Assembly: GCA_001972305.1 (NCBI GenBank)
Contig: BDDD01000022.1
Coordinates: 155,590 to 219,589 of the forward strand
Origin: Cephalotus follicularis
Lineage: Eukaryota; Streptophyta; Magnoliopsida; Oxalidales; Cephalotaceae
Direction of reading: 5' to 3'
Length of the DNA: 64,000 nt
Shown piece by piece: positions 10,042 through 22,694 of the stretch. Every line of letters starts with the position of its first letter. Position 1 is the first letter of the stretch. A program made the translations under genes and the position numbers. Under the pieces are notes generated by a model. The model made no database searches, was not told the origin of the DNA, and saw nothing but the letters and a program-made list of their open reading frames with translations.

Positions 10042-13000
10042 CTATTGGTAGTATTTCCTCAGATGCTCGGCATTCCAAGCTCTGGCGATCTCCCTACCCC
10101 CCAGAGTTTGAAGTTTGAATGTTCCTGGTCGGAGTACTCTCTGGATCTTGTATGGCTCCTCCCAGGTGGGGGCTAGCTTTCCTCTAGTTCTGGTGGGGCC
10201 TGAAATTGTTGAATTGCGCAGGACCAGGTCTCCTTACCTTAGTGGTCTGGGGCTCACCCTCTTGTTGTAGTAACTACTTACCCTTTGTTGGTAAGCTGCG
10301 ACTCTGATGACAGCCTTGTCTCTGAGCTCTCCCACCAAATCGAGGAGGCATCTAAGCCCTTCTTCGTTATTTTGCTCTGTGAAGTGCACAACCCTTGGTG
10401 ACTGGACACCAATCTCCACCGGTATCATGGCCTCCGCTCCGAAGCAAAGACTGAAAGGGGACTCCCCAGTGGTGGTCCGGGGAGTAGTTCTATATGCCCA
10501 CAAAACACTTGGCAACTCCTCAGTCCATCTTCCTTTACTGTCCTCCAGGCACTTCTTCAAGCCCGAGATGATTTCTCTGTTTGTTACCTCTGCTTGCCCA
10601 TTGCTTTGGGGGTAGGCCACAGAGGTGAGTCTATGCTCTATTCTCCACTCTTGGCAAAAGTCGCGGAAAGCTTGGCAGTCAAACTGTTTCCCGTTATCTG
10701 AAACTATTATCCTAGGGACTCCGAATCTGCAGATGATGGATTTCCACATGAAACTTTCGGTGTTCTTCTCTGTGATAGTGGCCAGGGGTTCTGCCTCTAC
10801 CCACTTTGTGAAATAATCCACAGCCACAATGAGGAACTTCCTCTGGCCCGTGGCCATTGGAAGTGGTCCTACGAAATCCATCCCCCATTGTGCAAAGGGC
10901 CAGGGGGCTGTTATAGATGTCAGAGGTTGGGAAGGTCTTCTGCTTATGTTGGCATTCCTCTGACACTTGTCGCATCTCCTCACCAAATCGACGGCATCTT
11001 GGTGCAAGGTTGGCCAATAATAGCCTTGCCTTAGCAATTTGTGGGACAACGTCCTGCCCCCTATATGGTTGTCGTACACTCCTTCATGGACCTCTCTTAG
11101 AGTGTAATCGGCCTCTAGGGGAGGTAGGCATCTCAGCCAGGGGAACGAGAAGGACCTTTTGTAAAGAATCCCATCACGGAGCTGAAATCTATTTGCTCTG
11201 TACACCAGTTTCCTCGCCTCCACGGGGTCCTCGGGCAAGATTGCATCCCTTAGCCAATTAATAAACGGGGTCATCCAGTTCGTCTCCTGTGGTAAGTCAA
11301 TGTCCATCACGTCTACCTCGGAGATGGTGGGCCTGTCCAGGTAGTCTACCATCACGGTTTGATTCCTTTTTAGCTCCCCCGTAGTGGCCAGTTTTGACAA
11401 CTGGTCTGCTCGGGCGTTTTCTGCCCGGGGAATCTTCGTAACTCTGAGAACTTCGAAAGTAGGCTTCAAACTCTGGAAGTGTGATAAGTACTTTACCATT
11501 GAATCCTCTCGGGGCTCGTACTCTCCGCAGGCCAGACCAACCACTAACTGAGAGTCGCTGGAGACTTCTATCCTCTGCACCTCTAGATGCTTCGGAATTG
11601 TCAGCCAGGCTATAAGAGCTTCCCACTCAGCTTCGTTGTTCATGGCTTTGAAGCCAAACATCAGAGCATACTCCAACGTCCACCCACTCGGACTCACCAG
11701 AAGCACCCCAACACCACTTCCCGTGATGCAGGAAGAGCCGTCCACGGATAACTTCCAGCTTTCCCTCTCGCTCTCAGAGGGGTTCTCCTCCATACACTTT
11801 GTGGGTGTATTATCTCCAACAAAGTCGGCCAGGACCTGTGACTTGATCGCTGGTCTGGCTTCGAACTTCACATCATATTCTCCTAACTCGACTGACCACT
11901 TAATTAGTCTGCCCGAGGTGTCAGGCTTCGCGAGAACTTGCTTGAGCGGCTTGTCCGTCAGAACTTTGATTGTATGGGCTTGAAAGTGCGGCCTTAGCTT
12001 TTGGGCTGCGATGATCAAAGCATAGGCGAACTTCTCCACCTCCGGGTATCTCCCCTCAGCATCATTTAACGCCTTGCTCACATAGTACACTGGCCTCTGA
12101 ACCTTCTCTTCCTCTCTGACCAGCACTGCACTCACCGCGCCCGGGGCGGCCGCAAGGTACAAATACAAGTCTTCCCCGTCCTTAGGTTTTGAGATCAGGG
12201 GCGGGGAATCCAGGTACTCCTTCAACTTGTCGAAGGTTACTTGGCATTCATCTGACCAGGAAAACCCCTTGAGGTCCCTCAGCACCCTAAAGAACGAGAG
12301 GCATTTCTCTGCTGACTTCAAAACAAACCTGCTCAGGGTCGCTATCCTTCCACTCAACTTCTGTACATCCCTGATGGTTTGGGGAGGCCTTATATCTTGG
12401 ACCGCCGAGATCTTCTCTGGGTTGGCCTCTATTCCTCTTCCCGAAACCATGAATCCTAGGAACTTGCCCGAGGTGACTCCAAAAGTGCATTTGGAAGGAT
12501 TGAGCTTCATTTGATACCTTCTCAGTACCTCAAATGTATCCTCCAGGTCTTTGATGTGGGGGCTCCGGGATGGGGTTTTGACGAGCATATCGTCGATATA
12601 GACCTCCATGTTCCTCCCGATCTGGGACTCAAAAATCTTATTGACCAGTCGTTGGTAGGTGGCCCTTACGTTCTTCAGACCAAAGGGCATGACCTTGTAA
12701 CAGTACATCCCCCGGTCAGTGACAAAGGCTGTTTTGTCCTCATCGGGCTCATGCATAGGGATTTGATTATACCCTGAGTAAGCATCTAGGAAGCTCAACA
12801 TCCTGTAGCCGGAGGTCGCATCCACCAGCTGGTCTATCTTTGGAAGAGGGAAATGATCCTTGGGACAAGCTTTGTTGAGGTCTGTGAAGTCGATGCACAT
12901 CCTCCACTTGCCGTTTGCCTTTTTGACTAGGACTGAATTCGCCAGCCAGTCTGAGTAATGCACCTCCCTTATGAACCCCGCCCACATCAGCTCGCTCACC

Positions 13001-13047
13001 TCCTCGGCTATCGCTAGCTGACGCTCAGGAGCAAAGTTTTTCTTCTT
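10042..13047 (-). pseudogene. Tat pol: reverse transcriptase, two RNase H domains and integrase (element 1)
   Basis: The frame is open for over 900 codons (13047 down to 10237). It starts with the reverse transcriptase: conserved CIDFTDLNKACPKD, then YIDDMLVK at the catalytic site. A gypsy RNase H connection follows (VYYVSKALND, LTDKPLKQ), then a second RNase H of the archaeal-like type (LSVDGSS, NNEAEWEAL, SSDSQLVV, ADQLSKLAT), the Tat hallmark. Integrase has the H-H-C-C zinc region (HEGVYDNHIG ... CDKCQ) and the D-D-E core (GMDFVGP, VSDNGKQFD, NGQAEV). A TAA at 10234-10236 cuts off the integrase C-terminus, which continues in frame to about 10042. A TAG at 13048-13050 separates this block from protease; element 2 has a Gln codon there. 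Catalytic residues are intact, so decay looks recent. Confidence 0.93.
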
Positions 13048-13050
13048 CTA

Positions 13051-13860
13051 CCTGGTTGGGGTCCTCGTCGGGTCCACGCTTAGTTTGTGGACCATTACGC
13101 TTGGGCTGATCCCGGGGACCTCCTCTGCCGACCAGGCGAACACATCTCTGTTGTTCCGGAGGAATGTTATTAATTCCCCCTTCTCCGTCTCTCCGAGCTG
13201 TGAGCCGACTTGGAAGACTCTCTCGGAGTTGCCCGCTTCCAGGGGCACCTAGACCACGTCTTCGGCAGGATGTGGCCGCTCGGGCTCCATGTCCCCGCGG
13301 AGCTCTACATTCACTACCATAAGCACCTTTTCCTTTCCCCGGTCAGTGACGGATGTCTTGTAGCACTGCCTGGCTGCCTGCTGGTCTCCTCTGGCTTCTC
13401 CCACACCAAACCTCGTAGGGAACTTCATGAGTAAGTGCCTCGTGGACACTATAGCTTCCATCAGGTTCAGCCCCGGTCGCCCGATTACCGCGTTGTATGG
13501 GTTTGACGTGTCAACCACCAAGAAAGTCATCTGCACCTGGGTTTGGCGTGGAGCTGTGCCTGCAACCACCGAAAGGTCGATGGATCCCAGAGGATGGACC
13601 ATCTCCCATGCGAAGCCGACCAGGGGGTCTTCACGGGCTTCAACTGGTCGACCGGTATCCTGAGTTGATCAAAGGCATGTTTGTACAAAATATCGGCCGA
13701 GGTGCCGTTGTCAATCAGAATCCTCTTCATGGTGAAGAGCTCCACCATTAGAGTCACCACCACTGGATCGTCGTGAGGGAGACGTACTCCCTCATAGTCC
13801 GCCTCGGAGAAGGATATGACCTCCTCAACTCCGCCAGTCCTAAGCCTCTTACTGTGATGG
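13051..13860 (-). pseudogene. Retrotransposon aspartic protease region of element 1
   Basis: The protease is recognised by ILIDNGTSADILY on the minus strand near 13690-13725. This is the aspartyl active-site loop, with Asn where many relatives have Ser or Thr. The C-terminal VIGRPGLNLM resembles the conserved I(I/L)GRP motif. One base is missing near 13617-13632 compared with element 2, shifting the frame. A TAG at 13249-13251 replaces a Gln codon. Without these changes the block would be continuous with reverse transcriptase. It would cleave the gag-pol polyprotein. Confidence 0.8.
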
Positions 13861-13869
13861 ACCTGCTGT

Positions 13870-15700
13870 ACTGCCAGGGACTACCTCCAGTAGGCTTTCC
13901 TTCCATTCTTGTGATCGCCGCCGGACGCGACCCCCCAGAAATGGTGTGGATAGCACCCCTGGGTTTTTGCTACAGCTCTTTCTCCTGCTGGGGAGCCTCC
14001 TCTCTCCTTTGCTCCCTCCTTCCCTAGGGAGCGTCTCTGTCTCTATCGACATACTTGCGTAAATGCCCTCTTCGAATTAGATCCCCAATCTGATTCTTCA
14101 GTTGCCTGCATTCCTCGGTATCGTGTCCATGGTCACGATGGTACCGGCAGTATTTCTCCACGTCCCGTTTCTCTGCTGGGGACCTCAACTTCTCGGGCCA
14201 CGGGATGGGGACCTTATCCTACTCCACGACCAGTATCCTGGTACGAGTGTCTAGGAGGGGGGCGAAGTGGTTGTAGGATGGGATCGGTGCCCCTCCCTGA
14301 GTAGGGCCCTCCCTCCTAGAGAGCTTGTGTCTGAGGTCGTCCTTGGTTAGGTCCGTTCTCTCCCTCCTCTTCTCTTTCTTTCTAGGAGCATTTCGTGAAT
14401 GGTCTTCCCTCTCCTCCTGATGGCCCGACCAGGGGGTTTTTTGCTTCCTGGCCGCCATCTCTTCTTCCGCGTTAACGTATCTCTCTGCCCTCCTTAGCAG
14501 GTATGCCATGTCCAAGGCGGGTCTCTTCAGAAGGGAGAAGGTGAAAGAGGAGTTGTTCCTCAAGCCGTTGCTTAATGCCGCCATGGCGAAAGATGGCTCC
14601 AGGTCCTTCACTATGAGAGACTCCTTGTTGAACTTGGTCAGGTAGTCCCTTAGGGACTCGTCCCTTCCTTGCACCACGTTGATCAGGTGGGTGGCATTCC
14701 TCCTCTGCGTGGTGCTGTTGAGGAATTTGGTGACGAACAGTTCCGTGAGTTGATCAAAGTCCTCCACTGACTTCTGGGCCAGGGTCGAGGACCAAGACTG
14801 GGCGGCTCCAGTTAGTGTGGACGGGAACCCTCGACAGAGCGTGGCGTCTGAAGCCTGGTGTACCAACATAGTTTGGATGTAGGTGCGGACATGCTGGAGG
14901 GGCTCCGTGGACCCGTCATATTTGTCAAGGCTGGGGAGCCGGAACCCACTGGGGATGCGCTCAGCCATGATCTCTATTGTGAACGGATGGGCGCTGAGGC
15001 TGCGCACCTCCGCCAGGTATCCCTTCGGCTTCTCAGCCCCTTGGAGCCTTTTCTCCACCTCCGCAAGCCTTCGGTTCATTGCTTGCTCCACGTCTTCGAT
15101 GTTCCTAACCCTGCTAGAAACACGCGACCCCACAGCCACAGCGGCTGTGTGGTCGTGTCTGCTCCCCTGCTCCGCTCCTACTCTATGCGATGCGTTGGTG
15201 CGCGCCGACGCCTGCTCTACGCCTCTGGCATCCCCTCGAGGGTCCACCTCCATAGGCTGGCGCTCAGGACGCGCTCCCCTGGGATCATTAGGTTGATCCC
15301 GGGCGGTCGAGGACTCTGCCCGCTGAGATGCGTTGATATCAGGTCTCCTCCCCAGGGGAACGTGGTCCCCTGACCGCCTAAGGGGAAGTTTGTCTCCCCT
15401 CAGCGGGTTTCGCCTGGCACCTTGTGTGTGCCGTGTCTCCACCTCTGGTCTGCTGGGACCAGAAACTCCTCGGACCACTGGCTGGACAGGCCCAACTGGC
15501 TGCTGTTGGTTGGCCAAAGTAGTGACCAACAAATCGGTAATATGCTCCACCCCTTGGAGCAGACGATTGAGCTGCTCCCCCGTAACCGGAACCTGCTCGA
15601 CGTCCACGGCAACTTGACTGATTTGGGCTGGGTCATTCCCCGCCGTACGTTGGCTTCCACCTGCTGTGGAGTAGTTGTTAGCGTTCTTCCTCGGAGGCAT
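13870..15700 (-). pseudogene. Tat gag of element 1
   Basis: It begins at an ATG at 15700, just after the primer-binding site, with a basic Asn/Gln-rich N-terminus (MPPRKNANN). The retrotransposon gag core lies in the middle third: LPSLDKYDGSTEP, the WS...F..LF..F pattern and LRDYLTKFNKE. A TAG at 14219-14221 stops it after residue 493. Element 2 has Lys there, and reading continues in frame to a zinc-finger-like CRYHRDHGHDTEEC segment near 14105-14145, which would bind RNA. Homology to element 2 gag (27924-28581 and 35409-36449) is clear throughout. The protein would form the virus-like particle. Confidence 0.88.
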
Positions 15701-15726
15701 GATTCTAGATGACTTTTCGCTGCGTT

Positions 15727-15744
15727 TCCCACAGACGGCGCCAA
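15727..15744 (-). other. Primer-binding site of element 1
   Basis: The minus strand reads TTGGCGCCGTCTGTGGG one base after the 5' LTR. The same sequence follows the 5' LTR of element 2. It resembles the tRNA-Arg type site described for Ogre-like elements, but the tRNA assignment was not verified. Confidence 0.8.
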
Positions 15745-15745
15745 C

Positions 15746-16390
15746 TGTTGATGCAGAAATCCTTCCGTCAACAGTACCCCACGTGTAAGGGCTTGATTTG
15801 TTTAGAGGAAACACTAGAATCTGTCCGAGAAAGGGTGTTGAGTGATGGTTGTTGATCCCTGCACAGGCAAGAGAGAAAAGTAGAAGGTCCAGGAGGTTGT
15901 TCTCCCGGGGACACTCCGACGCTCAAGTTAGCAGTTGTACAGAGAGTGTTCAGGTTCTTTATGCGTTAGAAGAAATGGCTCACCTTTGTATTGACTGTTG
16001 AACTTGTATTTATAGGAACGTCTGTGATTGATGAGTGTCCAATCGGGAGTTGGCTGCCCTTAGGGGGAGGGCGTCAGTGGCTCTGACATTTCCCTTGGTC
16101 TCCTCCCCCTTTGGTGTGCATAACCGCAAGCTCATTAATGGATTGGAGGGCTGTGGCAGCTTGTTAGTCTCCTTCCTCACAATGATGTGATGGGGTGTCA
16201 ACCTATCTGTGTGGCTGCGCGGGCGTGCGAGACTGGCTTTCTGGCCTGTGTGGCATGTCAGACTGTTTGGGAGACCTTTCGCTTAATTGATGACAAGACA
16301 CATAAGCCATGCTATCATTCCCTGGGAAGACAGCTGTTGTCCTCTCCTGACACGTGTCATCAGGTTTAAAATGGGTTTTTTCCCATATCA
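15746..16390 (-). repeat. 5' LTR of element 1
   Basis: Equal in length to 4429-5073 and about 96% similar over the part compared. On the minus strand a TATAAATAC core at about 16010 is followed by the presumed transcription start. A TGACACGTGTCA palindrome at about 16349-16360, a bZIP/bHLH-type G-box core, is kept in both LTRs. Confidence 0.9.
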
Positions 16391-18613
16391 ATTGGTGACA
16401 CGGACGTGATCTAAGGTTTTTTTATTTTTGTTGCTAGTAAACTAATATCATCTTATTATTCTTCTTATTTTCTTAGTGAACTAAATAGGGTAAATAAGAT
16501 ATAGTTAAGTTAAGCTTATTTCCGTGATTCATTGAGATATTAATGTCACTTTTGAGTTAAGCATGATGACCAAAAAATATTTATTTATTTATTGATAGCG
16601 TTAAAAAAGTTGATTCCGAATTTAATTCGAATTGCATCTTGAATACATGTACAATAAACTCAAACTCATTGACCTTTTATCATCTTCAACATGAGTTACT
16701 GTGTTTAAAGAACCAAATTGACACCTGCAATTAAGAATTCTTAGCAATCAGGCTTTACATAAGATATTCCTTCTCCTTTACGTTGCGGTTATCTTTCATT
16801 CCTTAGTATATAATGAATAATTTTTTTTGCATTTATTTGGTCAAAATTTTCGGTTGCCTCTACCTTCAATGATGTGTCATCAATGAAAATCAAGTGGATT
16901 AGAGTAATGTTATGGACAATAATGAAATGACATGATAATTGTTGATGTGTCGTAACAAAAAAAGTAAAACTAGAGCTGCTAATGTGTCGTAACAAAAAAA
17001 GTAAAACTAGAGGGGTATGTAGTTTTTTTTTTAATTGATGTCGATAATATGATTCATTGAATTATATGTGACAAAAAGAAAATGAATATCATTATCGAGA
17101 AGAATTATACCACTTAATTTGATTTTTAAGATAGAAATGAATTACTTTCCTGTCTCATCTCATCTGTCCTACTTATAAATTTGGGATGTTAGGGAAATGA
17201 TCAAACAATAATGTCAATGCCCAAACATGAGACAAAAGCCCCAACAAAATTGAAGGATTATATGGCTTGAGCATCATTAGTTTACCATTTGTCAATTAGT
17301 AATTTGACAATTTTATTTAGTCTGTTATTGAACGAGTCTATCCATTACCTTAAAAGGCTTAGGTTTATGGTAGTCATATATGAAAAATAGCAGTTATCAA
17401 ATTCTTTCTCGCTCAATTCTCTCTTTTCTCTTGAAATTTGATCTGTGCAGATTTTTCTTGGAGTTTTGGTGGTTCTCCGATCTCTTGTGAACTCTTCGAT
17501 ATTTATGGGAGTTTATGGAAGACACTTTTATAGTGGAATAGGAAGTCATTTTATTTTTATTTTTAGTGTTAAGTAGTTGTATTTATCAAGGTTAGTGTAC
17601 CTTTTTAGAGATATGTTTGAAGGGCTTTGTTGAGTCCTAATGGAACTTGTATGCATGTAGAGTCTTAGACAGACTCATAGGTCTGTAGAGTCCTTTTGGG
17701 ACTCGTATTTGTCGATAAGATTCTAATCAGGTTATGACTTCAATTTTTATCGGATCTGATTCACATGTTTCGTTCGAATTTCTCCACAAGGAAGTCTCAT
17801 TCTATTGTCTCTACTTCAAAAAGTCAAAGATATAAATACACAAAATTCATATTCCACTTTTATTTATCTCACAAAATTATAATAATAACTCACAATCTCA
17901 AGTCCAAAGACAAAATAGGATGTATAAGGCATAAGAGTAGTTTTGGAAAATAATAAAAATTTAACTACATGCCAATGCATTAAATATTGTCCCTAAAAAA
18001 ATTGGTTTTACTTTGGACCAGTTTGGCATTGTTGTAGTTTTTTAAATTGTTGTGAATATCTGCCATGGGAAAAACAGTATGCTTTGTAAATTTTGCATTT
18101 TGGAAGATGCTTTTAACATAAAGCACTTTCAAAATGAATTTACCAAACACCAAAAAATGACTTATTTTTGGATTGTGAAAAAAACTTTTTAAACTTCTCA
18201 CCACAATATCAAACTAGCCATAAACAAGATAAATGGGATGAGACAGAAGCAGGTTTTTTTTTATAAAAAAAAAATTATCTTATTAAGAGTCTTATACATG
18301 AACTCGTTTACGTTTTTCAATGAACCGTAGTACAATTCAATGTTTTGAAGTCCTATAAAGAAAAGTTTATTTATAGAATATATAGATGCACTCTCTTAGT
18401 GCCCAAAAAGTATCACAATTGTATTTTGTTATAATTTATGTCACGCTATAAGAACTTTTTTTTGGAACCACACTTGATTGAAACTTAAACAAATCCTTTT
18501 TTTCCCGTTTAACAAATTTATTAATTATAAGGCACACATTATTATTAATTTTTATTTCAAGTCGTATGCGAGACTCATATCGGCGAGTTCTTAAATTTTG
18601 ATCAATCTCGTGA
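16391..18613. other. AT-rich intergenic DNA
   Basis: No gene is supported. A 38-bp unit containing tgtcgtaacaaaaaaagt is tandemly duplicated at about 16946-17013. A transcribed-looking CT-rich stretch (17400-17500) leads to no open reading frame with recognisable motifs. A MITE-like element is listed separately. Confidence 0.5.
18015..18219. mobile_element. Candidate MITE (hAT-like termini)
   Basis: The segment begins GGACCAGTTTGGCATTGTTG, and its other end reads GGCTAGTTTGATATTGTGGT on the minus strand. About three-quarters of the roughly 20 terminal positions match as an inverted repeat. It is 205 bp, AT-rich and non-coding. No clean target duplication was found, so the superfamily is a guess from the GGCC-GTTTGG-like ends. 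Confidence 0.5.
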
Positions 18614-19979
18614 TGTGACATCCGTGTCCTTGTACGGTCGGTGTCTGTGAGCCTACGAGGCTTCTGTCTGTTAATCTGTTTTCTGGCATTCATGATATGT
18701 ATCATGGCATTATTTAAATTTTTACGATTTTATTCTGATGGTTTTCTGCCTAAGAAATTAAATTGTCTTTCCGTAAATTAAATGATATTTTTCTGAAAAG
18801 ACTGTTGATTCGAAAAAATAGGCTAAGTGGTATGTCCTAAACATCCGATTTCTGTCTGTAACGGTTAAATTATGGACAAAATCTTGTCCGTTTTGAGTTG
18901 TTTATATATGAGAAATGTTAAAATCTCTCATTTTATGCCATTTCTCTCTCTCCCCCCGTTTCTCTCCCATCTCTCCCGTTCTCTCACTCTCTCTCTGCTT
19001 CTGCCGCCGGCGTCAGAGCCGATCTGACGCCGGCGAAGGTTATATATATATATATGAAATTCTGATGATTTTGAATCTGTTTGAAGGAAATGATCTGTTT
19101 TCTGATCTGGTTTTCTGCTGTTTTCCGAAAACTTTGGTTTTATAAACCGTTTCTGAAATTACATATGTTTAAGTGGTTTTAATCTGTTTTATGAATCCGA
19201 TTCTGGATTTTTGTCATGTTTATGAAGTTTTGGGTTTTAGTTGTTTTACTTTTGTTTATATCTTTTCGGTAAGGATGTTTATATGCGAGCAAAAAACTCT
19301 GCGGAGTCTTTTTGTTCCATCTCACTAGTCCTGTGGACTAACCCTCTCCTCTGTTTTCTGTTTTTAGTTCTGACGTCTATCAGCTGAAGTATGTCTGCTG
19401 CTGAGGTGAGACCACATAAAGGGCATGCTACCAGAGTCAAAACATGCATACTATCATTTCATAAATGTTTTAAATTCTGCATTTCTTATATGTTTATATA
19501 ACTGTTATGTTTTCATTTAAAAATGGTTGAAACCTATTCAGGTTTTAAGTTTTTGATGATATGGTTGAGGCAGAGTCCAACCCATACTTATTTTCTGTTT
19601 ATATTGTGATCTGTTGAAAGATGAGCCCATTTTATAAACTGTTTCCTCCTTCGGGAGTGTGTTCTGTTGAGGGCTGAGCCCATTTCAAACTGTTTCCTCC
19701 TTCGGGAGTGTGTTTTTATAAACTGTGTTTTTCTTTACACGGGGCATAGTCCTATAAACGAATACTACATGCCCGATTTTCGTAAAATTTTAAGAGTTAG
19801 AATTATTTTCAAGTTTTTCAAGAAACTGTTCTGTTTTCTTTATGTTTTGAAGAAACTTTATGTTTTAAAATGCTTTCTGAATCTCTGTTCTGCTGAACCT
19901 ATGAGGTGAGTCTCTGATGAGAGACTTGGCCTCGTAGCGGACGCGACGGATTCCAGCGGGTCTAGGTCCGGGCATGACA
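18614..19979 (+). mobile_element. Solo LTR, family A copy 2, internally deleted
   Basis: It starts TGTGACATCC and ends GGGCATGACA with a perfect target duplication, cgtga at 18609-18613 and 19980-19984. Both flanks match copy 1 (939-3408). It is 1366 bp against 2470 bp because the GC-rich centre of copy 1 (about 1376-2550) is missing. The junction falls at a TATATATA run near 19040-19054. The same tcgggagtgtg/gggctgagccca block is kept at 19640-19720. Confidence 0.88.
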
Positions 19980-19984
19980 CGTGA

Positions 19985-22261
19985 TATTAGAGATGATCAA
20001 ATATACTCAAGTCCATGATGTTAGAGATTTCATCATATAAATCCCATGGTGTTAAGAATTAATTACATGATCTTAGGGATCTAATGACACGTTTGAAAAA
20101 ATTATATAAAACAATTTACCCATATTCTTTCTCTATTTTAACTCAAATGTCAACACGACAAAACCATAAATTTTGATGTCTTACCCGACGAATGTGATTT
20201 ACAAGTGATTTTGTGTGTTTATGAGATTAATCATTCATTATAAGAATGAGATTAATTGATATAATAAAAAAAAATTCACATTATTTTTAAGAAACAATTC
20301 AAAATGAGTGTGATATTAGAATAACAATAAAAAAAATTATGAGGTGTCATAGTAATTTTTTTGTATTTTTTAAGAGTAATATTAAATATATCAACACTAT
20401 TAAATGAACACAAATGATAATGTTAGATCCAACAAAAGGCAATATGGATCATAAAATATATAAATAAATGCAATCATCATAAGTGTTATTAATTATGTTT
20501 TGTAATATGATAATGATTAAAAAAAAAACAGAGGAACTACAATATAGTCTCCTAACATTTACAATGATTATTAGTTTACCCTCCAATGTTGTAAAATTAC
20601 CTAACTAATACTTCATGTTACAATTTATTATCATGTTATTTTACCATCCACTAACTCTTAAATCTAGACGATGAAAAACTGAGGTGGCACCGCCTTGACA
20701 TTTGTTTGTATTATACAAAAAAATATCGTGACACTATCTTTCATAAAAGTGTTTTTTGAAAGTAATTTTGGTAAGAGTGATGTTGTCAAAAGTGTTTTTG
20801 TAGTGAATATGTGTTTGGTAAATATATTTTTGAAACTGTTATATATATCATAAATTTTTTTTGTCAAATATTAAAATTCATAACAAGTTAAAACATGTGA
20901 TTAACAAAAACACTTTTCGAACTGACCTTCAGTTTAAAAAGTGTTTTGATTCGTACTTTTACCAAAGTTTTACTAAACACTAAATTAAGGTCGAAAAGTA
21001 CTTCCGGTAATACAAAAACATTACCAAACAGAAGCTTAATGACTTATAATTAGTCTAATAATAATTCCTGACCCAACCCCATTTTAAACCCAACACGTTA
21101 AATTCCCCCTCCCTCCCTCCCTCCCTCCCTCCGAATCAATTTCTCTAAGCAAGAACCTGATTTCTCCAATTTTGCACTAATCTTAGAACCCTTAATCGTA
21201 AATGCTTACACACCTCTTCCCTGCTAATGTAACAATGAAACACAAATTTCATCTATCCGTAATAAAAACCCAACTTTGCAAGTCGCATCTATAACAACCA
21301 ACAACAGTAGCCAACCAATTTAGTATTTTAGTGTCCGTCCACTTGCATTTTCATAGTTAGAGAGACTAAAATCATGAGCAAGAAGAGAGTGCTCTTCCTC
21401 AATCCTTGATCGATGCCATCCTCTCATTCTCTTGCTCTTCATCTTGATTCAAGGATTTAATGTCATTTCACACCAGTTTGAGCTATTTTATTATGATTTT
21501 AGATATATCTGTGAATTTTTGTACATTTTTTATGTTGAATTTGATAAAACGATTGAGTTATTTTAATAATTTGATTTTGACTTAGAACTGAATTCAAGAT
21601 AACTAGTATTTAACGGTTTGATTCAATAATTATTTTGGGTCAATTATAATACGTTAAATGTATCATTATTTTAAATAGATTACTTAAAAGTCAGATTATA
21701 AGATACAAAAATATCACATGGATTTTATCTCTATTTTTTATCCATAAAGTGATTCAATAACGAAGTGAGACGTTAAGTATTTATTTAATAAAATTATGTC
21801 AGAGAGTAAACGAATAATTAGTGTAAATGTTAAAGAGTTAAAAGAGGCATTATACTGTAATTAAAAAAAAATAAAATACAAAAACGTCTAAGGTCGTTAA
21901 TATTTATCCTTTGTTTTCAAATATTACGAAAATTTCCTCGTATTTGAGTCGGTTTAAAAATTAATTTTTTTTATTATTAACATAAATTATAAGTCTGAAG
22001 TATATATGTAATATTTAAAAATATAATAAATAAAGTGTAATCGAGTTTTAATCTAGAATATTTTTTTGTATTTTATCTTTAAAAAAATTGAAAAAAGCGT
22101 TTTAGTAGTACTGTATTAGTAACATGTTCTTAACTGTATGGTTTGTTGAACAAATTATACTAATTTTGGGGGCGACAAAATCTAAACACGATAAGATTGA
22201 TATATGTTGTATTGACCACCCTTCAATTCAAAAACTGACTCTTAAATCGATATGTAGCAAC
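19985..22261. other. AT-rich intergenic DNA upstream of the RopGAP gene
   Basis: No gene is supported. A possible degenerate MITE at about 20740-21045 contains gtgtttggtaaat and, inverted, accaaacactaaat/accaaacagaagc motifs, but its ends are unclear. A ccctccctccct run lies at 21108-21132. The distal promoter of the downstream gene may begin here. Confidence 0.45.
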
Positions 22262-22282
22262 TCTCTCTCTCTCTCTCTCTCT
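22262..22282. repeat. CT dinucleotide repeat upstream of the RopGAP gene
   Basis: An uninterrupted CT run, followed by further CT-rich tracts at 22337-22375, lies about 415 bp before the start codon. Pyrimidine patches of this kind are common in plant core promoters and 5' untranslated regions. A TATATAA at about 22545 is a candidate TATA box. The transcription start is not known. Confidence 0.7.
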
Positions 22283-22694
22283 CCGTCTCCTCTACCCACC
22301 ACCACTAGAATCTCTCCCAAAACGTAATACCAAAACTCTCTCTCTCTTTTCTATCTCATTACTCTTTCTCTGTTGCTTTGCTTCTTCAACTATCAAACCA
22401 AACCCATATGGCCATATCCAGCTACTAAAGATATATAGCAAAGTACATAAAAAGCCAAAATAACACTCAAAACCCAAAAAGATATTATTGGTGATAGTCA
22501 CGTCCTACCATCCAAGTCCATTCCTTCAATCCAACTCTACATGTATATAATCTTTCAATAAACCCCAACAACAAATAATAAAAATATAACCACCAAAAAC
22601 TGTTTCTTGATTGTTATTTTCAAATTGCAACAAAAGTAAAATAACAAATAAAAGATTGTTCCTTTTTTTGTCCTGAGAAGAAACCCCTAAAGAA

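Larger units (their letters stand above)
4429..16390 (-). mobile_element. Element 1: near-complete Tat-lineage Ty3/gypsy LTR retrotransposon
   Basis: Two 645-bp LTRs (4429-5073 and 15746-16390) bound a coding region on the minus strand in the order gag, protease, reverse transcriptase, RNase H, second RNase H-like domain, integrase. The duplicated RNase H and an extra antisense gene between integrase and the 3' LTR are hallmarks of the plant Tat lineage. The LTRs differ at about 8 of the first 190 positions I compared, roughly 4%, which makes this the youngest full element in the window. It is probably non-autonomous now: gag-pol carries at least four in-frame stops and one frameshift. The flanking pentamers (atcag, attgg) match at only three positions, so the target duplication is doubtful. 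Confidence 0.92.

Noticed and set aside
4424-16395. Target duplication of element 1 (atcag and attgg)
   Set aside because: Only three of five bases match. The LTR ends are firm, but the duplication cannot be claimed.
22124-22327. Open frame upstream of the RopGAP gene
   Set aside because: No motif, and it ends in the CT-rich tract. It could only be an upstream reading frame if transcription starts that far out, which is not shown.
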